This document shows positions 1 to 5,112 of a stretch of DNA of 6,611 nt, piece after piece. The notes under the pieces were generated by a model that was not told the DNA's origin, made no database searches, and saw only the letters and a list, made by a program, of their open reading frames with translations. The translations under genes and the position numbers were made by a program. Source of the stretch: Bacteroidota bacterium (GTDB taxonomy: Bacteria; Bacteroidota; Bacteroidia; Cytophagales; Cytophagaceae); NCBI GenBank assembly GCA_023391415.1, contig JAEWAY010000034.1:1-6611 (forward strand). Direction: 5' to 3'. Position 1 is the stretch's first letter. Each line of letters starts with the position of its first letter.

Positions 1-50
1 AGCCGGAGCATGTCGAGAGCATGACCCGCCAAACCGAAGAAGGACTGCGA

Positions 51-380
51 ATGACGCTGCATGTCGAAATCTTCCGCCACCGCATCGACCCGTCCTTTCA
101 GGGCGAATTCGATGCGCTTTACGACCGCATGACGACGGTCGTGCGAGGGCTGAAGGGCTATATCGGCCACAAGGTCTTCGTCGCGGAGGATGGCGAGCGA
201 ATGCTGGTCGGCTATTTCGAAAGCTTCGAAGCCATCGAGGCATGGGACGTCCATCCCGAGCACAAGCACGCCAAGGACCGCGGCAAGGCCGATATCCTCA
301 CCGAGTACGACGTGATCGTTGCCAAGGTCGTGGAGCGGCACTCCAAGCCGCCCAAAGACAGCGACGGCCAGACAATCTGA
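51..380 (+). CDS. Antibiotic biosynthesis monooxygenase (ABM) domain protein
   Basis: This encodes a 109-residue protein of the dimeric alpha+beta barrel type. Seen: an opening beta strand (MTLHVEIFRHRI), a helix with a FxxxYDRM-like stretch, then GLKGYIGHKVFV, and a second half containing YFESFEAIEAW and HPEHKHAKDRGKADI. That layout (strand-helix-strand, then a W..HPEH..A..G segment and a final strand YDVIVAKVV) is typical of small ABM-domain proteins. Some family members oxidise aromatic substrates or degrade heme, but most have no known substrate, so no reaction is assigned. The start at 51 is preferred over the in-frame ATG at 21 because an AGAAGGA ribosome binding site (38-44) sits 6 nt upstream and the ABM fold begins at this Met. 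The C-terminal tail (SKPPKDSDGQTI) is probably disordered. The GreA-like gene follows 85 nt downstream on the same strand. The family call is firm; the function is open. Confidence 0.8.
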   Translation: MTLHVEIFRHRIDPSFQGEFDALYDRMTTVVRGLKGYIGHKVFVAEDGERMLVGYFESFEAIEAWDVHPEHKHAKDRGKADILTEYDVIVAKVVERHSKPPKDSDGQTI

Positions 381-422
381 TTGCCCGGGTTCTGCCCGGA
401 AGCGGGTTTCGCGCTACGAGTC

Positions 423-450
423 TTCCGGCGCCGGAACAGGATCCGGGATC
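423..450. repeat. Short palindromes upstream of the GreA-like gene
   Basis: TTCCGGCGCCGGAA (423-436) is a perfect 14-bp palindrome. Just after it, GATCC-G-GGATC (440-450) is a second, 11-bp dyad. They lie in the 85-nt gap between the ABM gene and the GreA-like gene, immediately before the GAAGGA ribosome binding site. They could form RNA hairpins or a protein site; neither role is shown by the sequence. No T-tract follows, so a classical intrinsic terminator is not supported. Confidence 0.45.
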
Positions 451-465
451 ATTGAAGGAACGAAC

Positions 466-912
466 ATGATCGATAAGCAGCATCTTCGCGACACCATGCT
501 GGCGCTGACCGAAGCCGAACTCGCCCAGACCCAGAAAACCTATGAACGCTTCCTGATGGCGGCCAGGTTGGACCGCTCGGAGACGATCGAGAGCGACGAA
601 CAGGGACAGGCCGAAACAGCCGCCGATATCGCCGAAGCCTTCGACGATCGCGAGCACGAGGTGCAGGCCAAGATCTCGGCTCTGAACGCGCTTGATTTCG
701 GCCCGAAAGCGCAAGTCGAACCCGGCGCCGCCGTGCGTTTCGGCAACCGATTTGTCGTCATAGGCGTATCGACGGGTGAATTTGAATGTCAGGGGCACAA
801 ATTTATCGGCATTTCCCCGGCCGCACCGATCTATGAGGCCTTGGAAGGGAAGGTCGTCGGCGAGGCTTGCGAATTTCGTGGCCGCAAGTTCAGCATAGAG
901 GAAATCTACTGA
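466..912 (+). CDS. GreA/GreB-like protein with C-terminal FKBP-like domain
   Basis: This is a 148-residue protein. Residues 1-75 are predicted helical and strongly charged (AELAQTQKTYERF, then an acidic stretch ETIESDEQ and DIAEAFDDREHEVQAK). That fits an antiparallel coiled coil. Residues about 82-148 match the GreA/GreB C-terminal FKBP-like domain: beta strands AVRFGNRFVVIG and GHKFIGI, then the signature-like SPAAPIYEALEGKVVGE (117-133) and a closing strand KFSIEEIY. Canonical Gre factors enter the RNA polymerase secondary channel and stimulate cleavage of backtracked RNA. Here the canonical N-terminal GDLSEN-type acidic tip is absent, so this is a divergent Gre-like protein and cleavage activity is not assured. 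The start at 466 is chosen because GAAGGA (454-459) lies 6 nt upstream and the helical domain begins there; upstream in-frame sequence overlaps the ABM gene. It is followed by two hairpins. Confidence 0.75.
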   Translation: MIDKQHLRDTMLALTEAELAQTQKTYERFLMAARLDRSETIESDEQGQAETAADIAEAFDDREHEVQAKISALNALDFGPKAQVEPGAAVRFGNRFVVIGVSTGEFECQGHKFIGISPAAPIYEALEGKVVGEACEFRGRKFSIEEIY

Positions 913-920
913 TCCAAAAC

Positions 921-955
921 GATCCAGCTCCATGGTTCCATATGGAGCCGGGATC
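921..955. terminator. Strong hairpin 8 nt after the GreA-like stop
   Basis: The inverted repeat pairs GATCC (921-925) with GGATC (951-955) and GCTCCAT (927-933) with ATGGAGC (942-948). The loop is 8 nt and a small internal bulge separates the two paired segments. Its position directly after the GreA-like stop, between two convergent genes, suits a transcription end or an mRNA 3'-stabilising structure. There is no T-tract on either side, so it is not a textbook intrinsic terminator. Confidence 0.5.
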
Positions 956-970
956 GTCACCAGAGGCGAT

Positions 971-1020
971 GCCTGGAGCGTTTCCGGTTGAACCCGGTTC
1001 GTATCGGAAATGCTCCAGGC
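971..1020. repeat. Long REP-like palindrome between convergent genes
   Basis: GCCTGGAGC (971-979) pairs with GCTCCAGGC (1012-1020). Position 980/1011 is a G-T pair, and TTTCCG (981-986) pairs with CGGAAA (1005-1010). This makes a 16-position stem with an 18-nt loop, and the loop holds a further AACC/GGTT dyad. From memory, palindromes with a gagcgtttccggtt core occur as dispersed intergenic elements in Hyphomicrobiales; that recall was not checked. The element ends 14 nt from the stop of the small - strand gene, so it may serve as a bidirectional 3'-end structure. Confidence 0.6.
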
Positions 1021-1034
1021 CGCGAAACCTCGGG

Positions 1035-1247
1035 TCAGCGCTGCCAGTATCGTTTCCAGGCACGCTCGGCGAGGTCGTCCTCATCGATCGAGACGGGCGC
1101 CAAGGTTACGACGATGAAGGCCAGCCGGGCGTGCTCCCGCTCCCGATCCTCCCGCGCGAGCAGGGGCCTGATCCTGCTCCAAGCCAGCTCCAGCCCGCCT
1201 CTGGAGCGGGAGACATCGATCGGATCTCGAAGCGATGAGAAGGGCAT
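1035..1247 (-). CDS. Small charged protein of unknown function
   Basis: I do not recognise a named family. The 70-residue product has two parts. A helix-prone first half runs LRDPIDVSRSRGGLELAWSRIRPLL. A second half ends ERERAHARLAFIV-like (actual: REDREREHARLAFIV), then VTLAPVSIDEDDLAERAWKRYWQR. The pattern LA.IV..LAP....EDDL..RA..R looks like a real compact helical protein rather than a shadow ORF. It contains no cysteines and no membrane segment. The ATG at 1247 is preferred. An earlier in-frame ATG at 1301 would overlap a FixK/FNR-type box and put a perfect inverted repeat inside the coding region, whereas a start at 1247 leaves both as promoter or leader DNA. Neither start has a strong ribosome binding site, which is the main weakness. 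It converges with the GreA-like gene and diverges from the MOSC gene. Confidence 0.5.
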   Translation of the reverse strand: MPFSSLRDPIDVSRSRGGLELAWSRIRPLLAREDREREHARLAFIVVTLAPVSIDEDDLAERAWKRYWQR

Positions 1248-1264
1248 CTGAGACTCGGCTTGCA

Positions 1265-1299
1265 GCCCGTCGATCAATAGCGGCCCGCGATCGACGGGC
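1265..1299. promoter_or_regulatory. Perfect 11-bp inverted repeat upstream of the small gene
   Basis: GCCCGTCGATC (1265-1275) and GATCGACGGGC (1289-1299) are exact inverse complements across a 13-nt spacer. The repeat lies between the FixK/FNR-type box (1301-1314) and the preferred start of the small - strand gene at 1247. It would therefore cover the expected core promoter. It may be a repressor operator or a leader hairpin; the sequence does not decide between them. Confidence 0.55.
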
Positions 1300-1300
1300 A

Positions 1301-1314
1301 TTGATCTATGTCAA
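1301..1314. promoter_or_regulatory. FixK/FNR/Anr-type binding site
   Basis: TTGATCTATGTCAA matches the consensus TTGAT-N4-(A/G)TCAA used by FNR, FixK, FnrL and AadR regulators, which respond to low oxygen in alphaproteobacteria. Assuming a class II promoter (box centre near -41.5), the start point for the - strand gene would fall near 1266. A weak -10-like TATTGA lies at 1279-1274, with the small gene's start at 1247. Toward the MOSC gene the start point would be near 1349, leaving a leader of about 170 nt. The - strand target therefore fits better. Confidence 0.6.
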
Positions 1315-1518
1315 TATGATCAGGGGATTCGCAGCTATCTCTCAGGTCATCTCGGACCTTCGCGCTCGGCATTGCGGCTGCGGCTTTGCCGGTGCCGGTT
1401 TCAGCCTCGCGGCAGTTCCATCGGCCATCGCCCCAACGCTTCCAGGGGATCGCCGCCGTCGTGAGGGGCGCTTCCTTGGGAGATCGATCGGCTTGCCTGC
1501 GAACGGAAACCTGCGACC
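1315..1518. other. Gene-free stretch upstream of the MOSC gene
   Basis: I find no convincing gene in these 204 nt. One + frame lacking a plausible start reads SSRTFALGIAAAALPVPVSA, which resembles a secretion signal, but it then continues as low-complexity arginine-rich sequence into the MOSC gene in the wrong frame. Another frame (ATG 1316 to stop 1528) would encode a 70-residue arginine-rich product overlapping the MOSC start and looks random. The stretch most likely holds the MOSC leader and perhaps a decayed secreted-protein gene. Confidence 0.35.
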
Positions 1519-2064
1519 ATGCCTCTAAATCCCTCGTCCACGCTTGCTCAGCTCCTCAATGCGCCGGTGAGAGCCGGGCATGTTGTCTGGCTGGGCGTCC
1601 GGCCGCATCGCCGCGGCGCAATGCTCACGCTCCCGAGCGCGAATTTCGACGCGACGAACGGCATTGTCGGCGATCGCTACACCCGCGCTGCGGGCCCGCG
1701 CCAGGTGACCCTGGTCCAGGCCGAGCACCTCGCGGCGATCGCCAGCCATCTCGGCCGCCCGCAAATCATGCCCGACGACCTGCGGCGCAATGTCGTCACG
1801 CAAGGCATCAACCTCGCCGCCCTCAAGGAAAAGCACTTCAGAATTGGCTCGGCCATCCTCGAGACGACGGGCGAGTGCCACCCCTGCTCGCGAATGGAAG
1901 AGGTCCTGGGCACCGGCGGATACAATGCAGTTCGCGGCCTCGGCGGCATTACAGCGCGAATCATCGAGAGCGGAACGGTCGAAATCGGTGACGAGCTCGT
2001 TGCGCTCCCTGTCAAACGGCCCGCAAAGTTGCCCCCCCGATTTGGAGTGCGCCCCTGCGAGTAG
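1519..2064 (+). CDS. MOSC domain-containing protein, C-terminal tail read from IS DNA
   Basis: This is a 181-residue stand-alone MOSC domain. MOSC domains occur at the C-terminus of molybdenum cofactor sulfurases and in free-standing proteins thought to handle sulfur or the molybdenum cofactor. Seen: GIVGDRYT (48-55), GPRQVTLVQAEHLAAI (59-74), LRRNVVTQGINLAAL (88-102), the cysteine-bearing TGECHPCSRMEEVLG (117-131; C120 and C123), and a glycine-rich GGYNAVRGLGGITARI (133-148) before SGTVEIGDEL. These occur in the family's usual order, so the domain is complete up to about residue 162. The last 12 or so residues (from codon 2026, KLPPRFGVRPCE) coincide with sequence that looks like an IS3-type end, so the native C-terminus was probably different. 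The ATG at 1519 is followed by the expected N-terminal strand; its ribosome binding site is weak. Its substrate is unknown. Confidence 0.82.
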   Translation: MPLNPSSTLAQLLNAPVRAGHVVWLGVRPHRRGAMLTLPSANFDATNGIVGDRYTRAAGPRQVTLVQAEHLAAIASHLGRPQIMPDDLRRNVVTQGINLAALKEKHFRIGSAILETTGECHPCSRMEEVLGTGGYNAVRGLGGITARIIESGTVEIGDELVALPVKRPAKLPPRFGVRPCE

Positions 2065-2175
2065 ACAAGATCAGGCCGCGGTTTTGACCGTGAGCCGGGC
2101 GTGTTGATCTTCGAACTGCTGCGGGCTGAGATAGCCGAGCGCGGAGTGCAGTCGTCCGGCGTTGTAGCCGACACC
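2025..2175 (-). mobile_element. Remnant of an IS3-family element, 3' end only
   Basis: Reading the - strand from 2175 to the TGA at 2071-2073 gives GVGYNAGRLHSALGYLSPQQ then FEDQHARLTVKTAA. This is the C-terminus typical of IS3-family OrfB integrases (the YN..R.HSALGYLSP..FE motif). Upstream in the same frame is a stop (2176-2178), so nothing else of the gene survives here. Downstream of the stop, the + strand AAAGTTGCCCCCCC (2025-2038) resembles the TGCCCCC-type terminal repeats of IS3 elements and probably marks the element's end. That boundary is inferred, not proven. It is a different element from the intact copy that begins at 2205: the C-terminal sequences differ. Confidence 0.75.
2071..2175 (-). 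pseudogene. IS3-family transposase OrfB fragment (C-terminal ~34 codons)
   Basis: Only the end of the integrase survives, after the catalytic domain. None of the DDE residues is present, so it cannot function. The motif GYNAGRLHSALGYLSPQQFE is the evidence. The 26 nt from 2179 to 2204, between this fragment and the intact IS, are unassigned. Confidence 0.75.
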
Positions 2176-2204
2176 TCAGTTGAGCTCCTAGGGAACACCA
2201 TCGA

Positions 2205-2228
2205 TGGCCTGCCCCCATCAGGTGGCCC
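2205..2228. repeat. IS terminal inverted repeat, orfB-distal end
   Basis: TGGCCTGCCCCC is perfectly shared with the other end. It is followed, after a 5-nt interval that pairs poorly, by GTGGCCC. The end lies inside a CCATCGATGG palindrome (2199-2208) formed with the flanking DNA. Confidence 0.85.
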
Positions 2229-2237
2229 GGTTTTAAT

Positions 2238-3077
2238 CTAATGCATGGTGGGCTTGGCGGCCACGGTTGAGATGGCCGGCGAAGTGGGTTGGGTTTGTAT
2301 AGCCGGCCAAAGCACGGCGGGCGGTGCTGGCGGCTTGTAGCCGAGCGAGGAGTGCGGGCGGCGGGTATTGTAGTGCTGACGCCAGCCCTCGATGACGATC
2401 CGAGCCTCGGCGAGGCTGTAGAACAGCTCGCCGTTCAGAAGCTCGTCACGAAGCTTGGAGTTGAAGCTCTCGCAGTAGCCGTTTTCCCAAGGACTGCCAG
2501 GCTCGATAAACGCCGTTTTCGCGCCGACTGCCACGATCCACTCCCGCACCGCCTTGGCGACGAACTCGGGACCGTTGTCCGAACGAACATGCCCGGGTAC
2601 GCCGCGTAGGATGAAGAGATCGGATAGCACGTCGATGACGTCGGTAGCTTTGAGCTTCCGGTCGATCCGGATTGCAATGCATTCCCGGGTGAACTCGTCG
2701 ATCACGTTCAGCATGCGGAACTTCCGACCGTTGTGGGTGCGATCCTCGACGAAGTCGTAGGACCAGACATGATTGGGATACTCCGGCCGAAGCCGGACGC
2801 ATGATCCGCCATTGAGCCAGAGACGGCCTTTCTTCGGTTGCCTAGCCGGCACCTTCAGCCCCTCCTGACGCCAGATCCGCTCAACGCGTTTGACGTTCAC
2901 CGCCCAGCCAGCGGTCTCCAGCATGGCCGCGATCCGGCGGTAGCCATAGCGTCCATAGCGGGTGGCGAGCTCGACAATGTCGGCGGTCAGCGCCGCATCG
3001 TCAGTGCGGCCATTCGGAACCTTGCGTTGCGTAGATCGATGCTGCCCCAGAACCCGGCACGCCAACCGCTCCGACAC
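2238..3077 (-). CDS. IS3-family transposase OrfB (DDE integrase)
   Basis: OrfB is the catalytic part of the transposase. Numbering from the GTG at 3077 gives 279 residues. An HTH_21-like region (YGRYGYRRIAAML, then VKRVERIWRQEGLKVP) comes first, followed by an rve integrase core. The catalytic triad is D108 (VWSYDFV), D167 (VRSDNGPEF) and E203 (GYCESFN). The D-to-E gap is 35 residues, the DD(35)E spacing of IS3 elements. HYNTRRPHSSLGYKPP (235-250) is the usual C-terminal motif. The frame stays open upstream to 3143 and reads LLSPARRRRCISHVIEKF just before the GTG. OrfB is therefore most likely made as an OrfAB fusion through the slip site at 3134-3140 rather than from the GTG. All catalytic residues are present, with no internal stops. 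Confidence 0.92.
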   Translation of the reverse strand: MSERLACRVLGQHRSTQRKVPNGRTDDAALTADIVELATRYGRYGYRRIAAMLETAGWAVNVKRVERIWRQEGLKVPARQPKKGRLWLNGGSCVRLRPEYPNHVWSYDFVEDRTHNGRKFRMLNVIDEFTRECIAIRIDRKLKATDVIDVLSDLFILRGVPGHVRSDNGPEFVAKAVREWIVAVGAKTAFIEPGSPWENGYCESFNSKLRDELLNGELFYSLAEARIVIEGWRQHYNTRRPHSSLGYKPPAPPAVLWPAIQTQPTSPAISTVAAKPTMH

Positions 3078-3127
3078 GTCGAACTTCTCGATGACGTGGC
3101 TGATGCAGCGACGGCGGCGGGCGGGGC

Positions 3128-3406
3128 TCAGTAGTTTCCCGACGCAGCTTCCCTCAGAATGAGCTTCTCTAACGTCAGATCCGAGACGGCTTTGCGCAGC
3201 CGCTCGTTCTCCTTCTCCAGGTCCTTCAGGCGCTTCACCTGGTCGGACTTCAGCCCGCCAAACTCCTTGCGCCAGCGATAATACGTGAACGCCGTCACGC
3301 TGATGGCCCGGATCGCCTCCGCGACCGGGCGCCCCTGGGACAACAGCACGTCGACCTGCCGCAGCTTCGCGACGATCTCTTCAGGCTTGTGCTTCTTCTG
3401 CGGCAT
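3128..3406 (-). CDS. IS3-family transposase OrfA (helix-turn-helix)
   Basis: OrfA is the DNA-binding partner that recognises the IS ends. The 92-residue product starts MPQKKHKPEEIVAKLRQVDV, followed by an HTH_Tnp_1-type helix-turn-helix (VAEAIRAISVTAFTYYRWRK). A leucine-zipper-like coiled coil follows (LKDLEKENERLRKAVSDLTL), then EKLILREAASGNY. The start at 3406 is chosen because GGAGG lies 9 nt upstream; the in-frame ATG at 3415 directly abuts the GGAGG, too close to use it. Its 3' end overlaps the orfB frame, which is in the -1 frame, as in other IS3 elements. Confidence 0.9.
   Translation of the reverse strand: MPQKKHKPEEIVAKLRQVDVLLSQGRPVAEAIRAISVTAFTYYRWRKEFGGLKSDQVKRLKDLEKENERLRKAVSDLTLEKLILREAASGNY
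3134..3140 (-). promoter_or_regulatory. -1 programmed frameshift heptamer G GGA AAC
   Basis: On the - strand the heptamer GGGAAAC sits in the orfA frame as TC[G GGA AAC] TAC TGA, an exact X XXY YYZ slippery site two codons before the orfA stop. A -1 slip gives GGG AAA CTA CTG AGC, which continues into the orfB frame with no stop. A downstream GC-rich stretch could provide a stimulatory structure, but I did not resolve one. Confidence 0.75.
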
Positions 3407-3447
3407 CGCGGGCATCCTCCAAAGGCTCAAAAAGCCTACTTCAGGGA

Positions 3448-3472
3448 GGGCCACTTTTCAGGGGGCAGGCCA
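3448..3472. repeat. IS terminal inverted repeat, orfA-proximal end
   Basis: This is the mate of the 2205-2228 repeat. It ends exactly where the interrupted BKACE reading frame resumes at 3473. It lies about 40 nt upstream of the orfA ribosome binding site, so the IS promoter should be in or beside it. Confidence 0.85.
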
Positions 3473-4260
3473 CTTCTGCGGCGATCGAGGCGGGCAAGGC
3501 CGGGGCTGCCGTCGTCCATCTTCATGCACGCGACCCGGTCTCGACCAAGGGTAGCATGGATCTGGGACTGTTCACCGAGATCGTCGATCGCATTCGTCAG
3601 TCCGGCTCTGAGGTCATCATCAACCTCTCGACCGGAGAAGGCGGGCGCTTCGTTCCCGGTACTGACGAGCCGGCGGTCGCCGCGCCCGGGACGACCCTGA
3701 CCACCCCTGAGCGGCGCGTGGCCCATGTCGAGGCGCTCAAGCCCGAGATCTGCACGCTCGACCTCAATACCATGTTTTCGGGCAGCGCCGTGGTGATCAA
3801 CACGCCGCGCAACGTCACTGAGATGGCGCGGCGCATCTACGCCGCTGGAGTGTTACCCGAATTGGAGCTCTTCGACGGCGGAGACCTGCAACTCGCGCAG
3901 GCGCTGCAAGCGGACGGCACCCTGCGCAACCCGCTGCTGATCCAGATCGTGCTGGGGGTGCGCTATGGCGCGATCCCCAACCCGGAGACGCTGTTCTATT
4001 TCGCCTCGCAGCTTCCGAAAGATTGCATTTGGGCGGCGTTTGGTATCGGGCGCCACGAGTTTCCATTGCTTGCCCAGGCCTTCCTGCTCGGCGGCCATGT
4101 CCGGGTAGGGCTCGAGGATAACGTGTATATCCGTAAGGGCGTCCTCGCTCGCGATAACGCAGAGCTAGTCGAGAAGGCGGGTACGATCATTGAGAACCTG
4201 GGCGGCGCGCTTGCGACGCCGGCTGAGGCCCGCGGCATTCTAGGATTGTCGGCGCGGTAG
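3473..4260 (+). pseudogene. BKACE (beta-keto acid cleavage enzyme, DUF849) gene, 5'-truncated by the IS
   Basis: BKACE enzymes condense a beta-keto acid with acetyl-CoA and split it, as in 3-keto-5-aminohexanoate cleavage by Kce. From 3475 the frame reads SAAIEAGKAGAAVV then HLHARDP (3517-3537), whose two histidines are the family's metal ligands. Next come INLSTGEGG, ICTLDLNTMFSG, LELFDGGD and VRVGLEDN (R, E and D at the positions equivalent to Kce R226, E230 and D231), ending TPAEARGILGL. The family's first segment (typically an ITCAVTG-type strand and a TPEEIA helix, roughly 30-40 codons) is missing, cut exactly at the IS end. The first ATG (3556) lies after HLHARDP, so a protein from it would lack the metal-binding histidines and be inactive. 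Everything downstream is intact, which suggests a recent break. The gene ends 18 nt from the convergent IclR gene. Confidence 0.85.
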
Positions 4261-4278
4261 CGCTGGCAATCATTGAAT

Positions 4279-5082
4279 CTACCCCAAGCGCTCCGAGATT
4301 CGCCGGGCCGCGGTTTGGACAGCGCTAAGATATCGCCCATCAATCTCGGCCAGGTCGAAGGCAGAATCTGGGCCCGAAATATCGATGGCGGCGACGATTT
4401 CCCTCCTCCGGTTGACGATCGGCGCCGAAATCGAGCTTCCGGAGGCCTCCATCACACCACGGCTGACAACATAACCTCGCTTCGCGGTCTGTGCGATAAT
4501 CTCCGTCAGATTCTTGGCTGAGGTGGGGGTTTGATCCGTCATTGGCGTGAACGCTTCATTCCGGAAGAGCCCGGCCAACTCTGAAGACGGCAGGCCTGAC
4601 AGCAGAAGCCATCCCATGGGAGATGCGTAGGCGGGCACGCGCGAACCGACGTTCATATTGCTCAGGAAGCCGGAGCGTGTCTGGATGCAGCTCAAATACA
4701 GCACGTCGCGCTCATCGCGGATCGCCAGATGCGCCGAGACCTGCGTCTCATCCCGCAATGCCTCCAGCTCTGGCCGAGCGATCTCGATGATATCTTTGGA
4801 GGCAAGGAAGGCGAATCCGATGTTGAGGACGCGGGGCCCGAGTGTGAAGTGCTTGGACAGCTCCTCCTCCAAAAAACCCATATGCCGAAGTGTGTAGATG
4901 AGCCGGAATACCGAGGAGCGCGTCAGTCCGAGCTCAGACGCAATATCAGTGATGCTGAGAGGGCGGCGCGCAGCCGCCACGATCTCAAGCACGCGAAGCC
5001 CGCGATGCAGGCCGGGGACGAAATAGACTGAATGGTTCTTGTGCTGCGTTTCAGCGTCGTCCGTAATCGCCAGGTCATCCAT
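4279..5082 (-). CDS. IclR-family transcriptional regulator
   Basis: This is a DNA-binding regulator of about 267 residues, the usual IclR length. A winged helix-turn-helix spans about residues 24-85: GLHRGLRVLEIV, then LSITDIASELGLTRSSVFRL as the HTH, and FTLGPRVLNIG closing the wing. The effector-binding GAF-like domain fills the rest, with VGSRVPAYASPMGWLLL (146-161) and GVMEASGSSISAPIV (209-223) as the usual pocket motifs. IclR proteins often control neighbouring catabolic genes, and BKACE genes are commonly accompanied by such regulators, so the convergent BKACE gene is a plausible target; this is inference. Start: ATG at 5082. An in-frame TTG at 5106 would add 8 residues (MEPTAQNR). Neither has a good ribosome binding site, and the conserved fold begins about 20 residues later. 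No truncation or frameshift is seen. Confidence 0.88.
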   Translation of the reverse strand: MDDLAITDDAETQHKNHSVYFVPGLHRGLRVLEIVAAARRPLSITDIASELGLTRSSVFRLIYTLRHMGFLEEELSKHFTLGPRVLNIGFAFLASKDIIEIARPELEALRDETQVSAHLAIRDERDVLYLSCIQTRSGFLSNMNVGSRVPAYASPMGWLLLSGLPSSELAGLFRNEAFTPMTDQTPTSAKNLTEIIAQTAKRGYVVSRGVMEASGSSISAPIVNRRREIVAAIDISGPDSAFDLAEIDGRYLSAVQTAARRISERLG

Positions 5083-5112
5083 TCGATTTTGAGCCGTCGG
5101 TTCCAATCGCCC

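Larger units (their letters stand above)
2205..3472 (-). mobile_element. Complete IS3-family insertion sequence, 1268 bp
   Basis: The left end TGGCCTGCCCCC (2205-2216) is the exact inverse of GGGGGCAGGCCA at the right end (3461-3472). Beyond a short mismatched stretch the arms resume with GTGGCCC (2222-2228) against GGGCCAC (3448-3454). Ends beginning TG and closing CA, a length near 1.27 kb, and two overlapping reading frames with a -1 slip site all fit the IS3 family. Transcription runs right to left. No matching 3-5 bp direct repeat flanks the ends (ATCGA on the left, CTTCT on the right). The element therefore did not arrive by simple insertion, or its flanks were later rearranged. Both ORFs are open, so it may still be active. 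Confidence 0.9.

Noticed and set aside
1..24. Tail of an upstream gene ending TGA at 22-24
   Set aside because: Only seven codons would be visible, with no recognisable motif, so a gene cannot be supported.
298..960. Long - strand frame opposite the ABM and GreA-like genes
   Set aside because: It overlaps two recognisable + strand genes, its translation shows no family motif, and it is the antisense shadow expected in GC-rich DNA.
1235..1528. + strand frame across the small gene's promoter and the MOSC leader
   Set aside because: The composition looks random, it has no ribosome binding site, and it overlaps the MOSC start and the regulatory dyad.
1386..1991. + strand frame of 201 codons overlapping the MOSC gene, with a signal-like start
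   Set aside because: Most of it is the MOSC gene read in another frame and is arginine/proline-rich. The start is a TTG without a ribosome binding site.
2199..2208. CCATCGATGG palindrome at the left IS junction as a specific target site
   Set aside because: It is a 10-bp palindrome with no counterpart at the other end; with one junction to look at, it may be chance.
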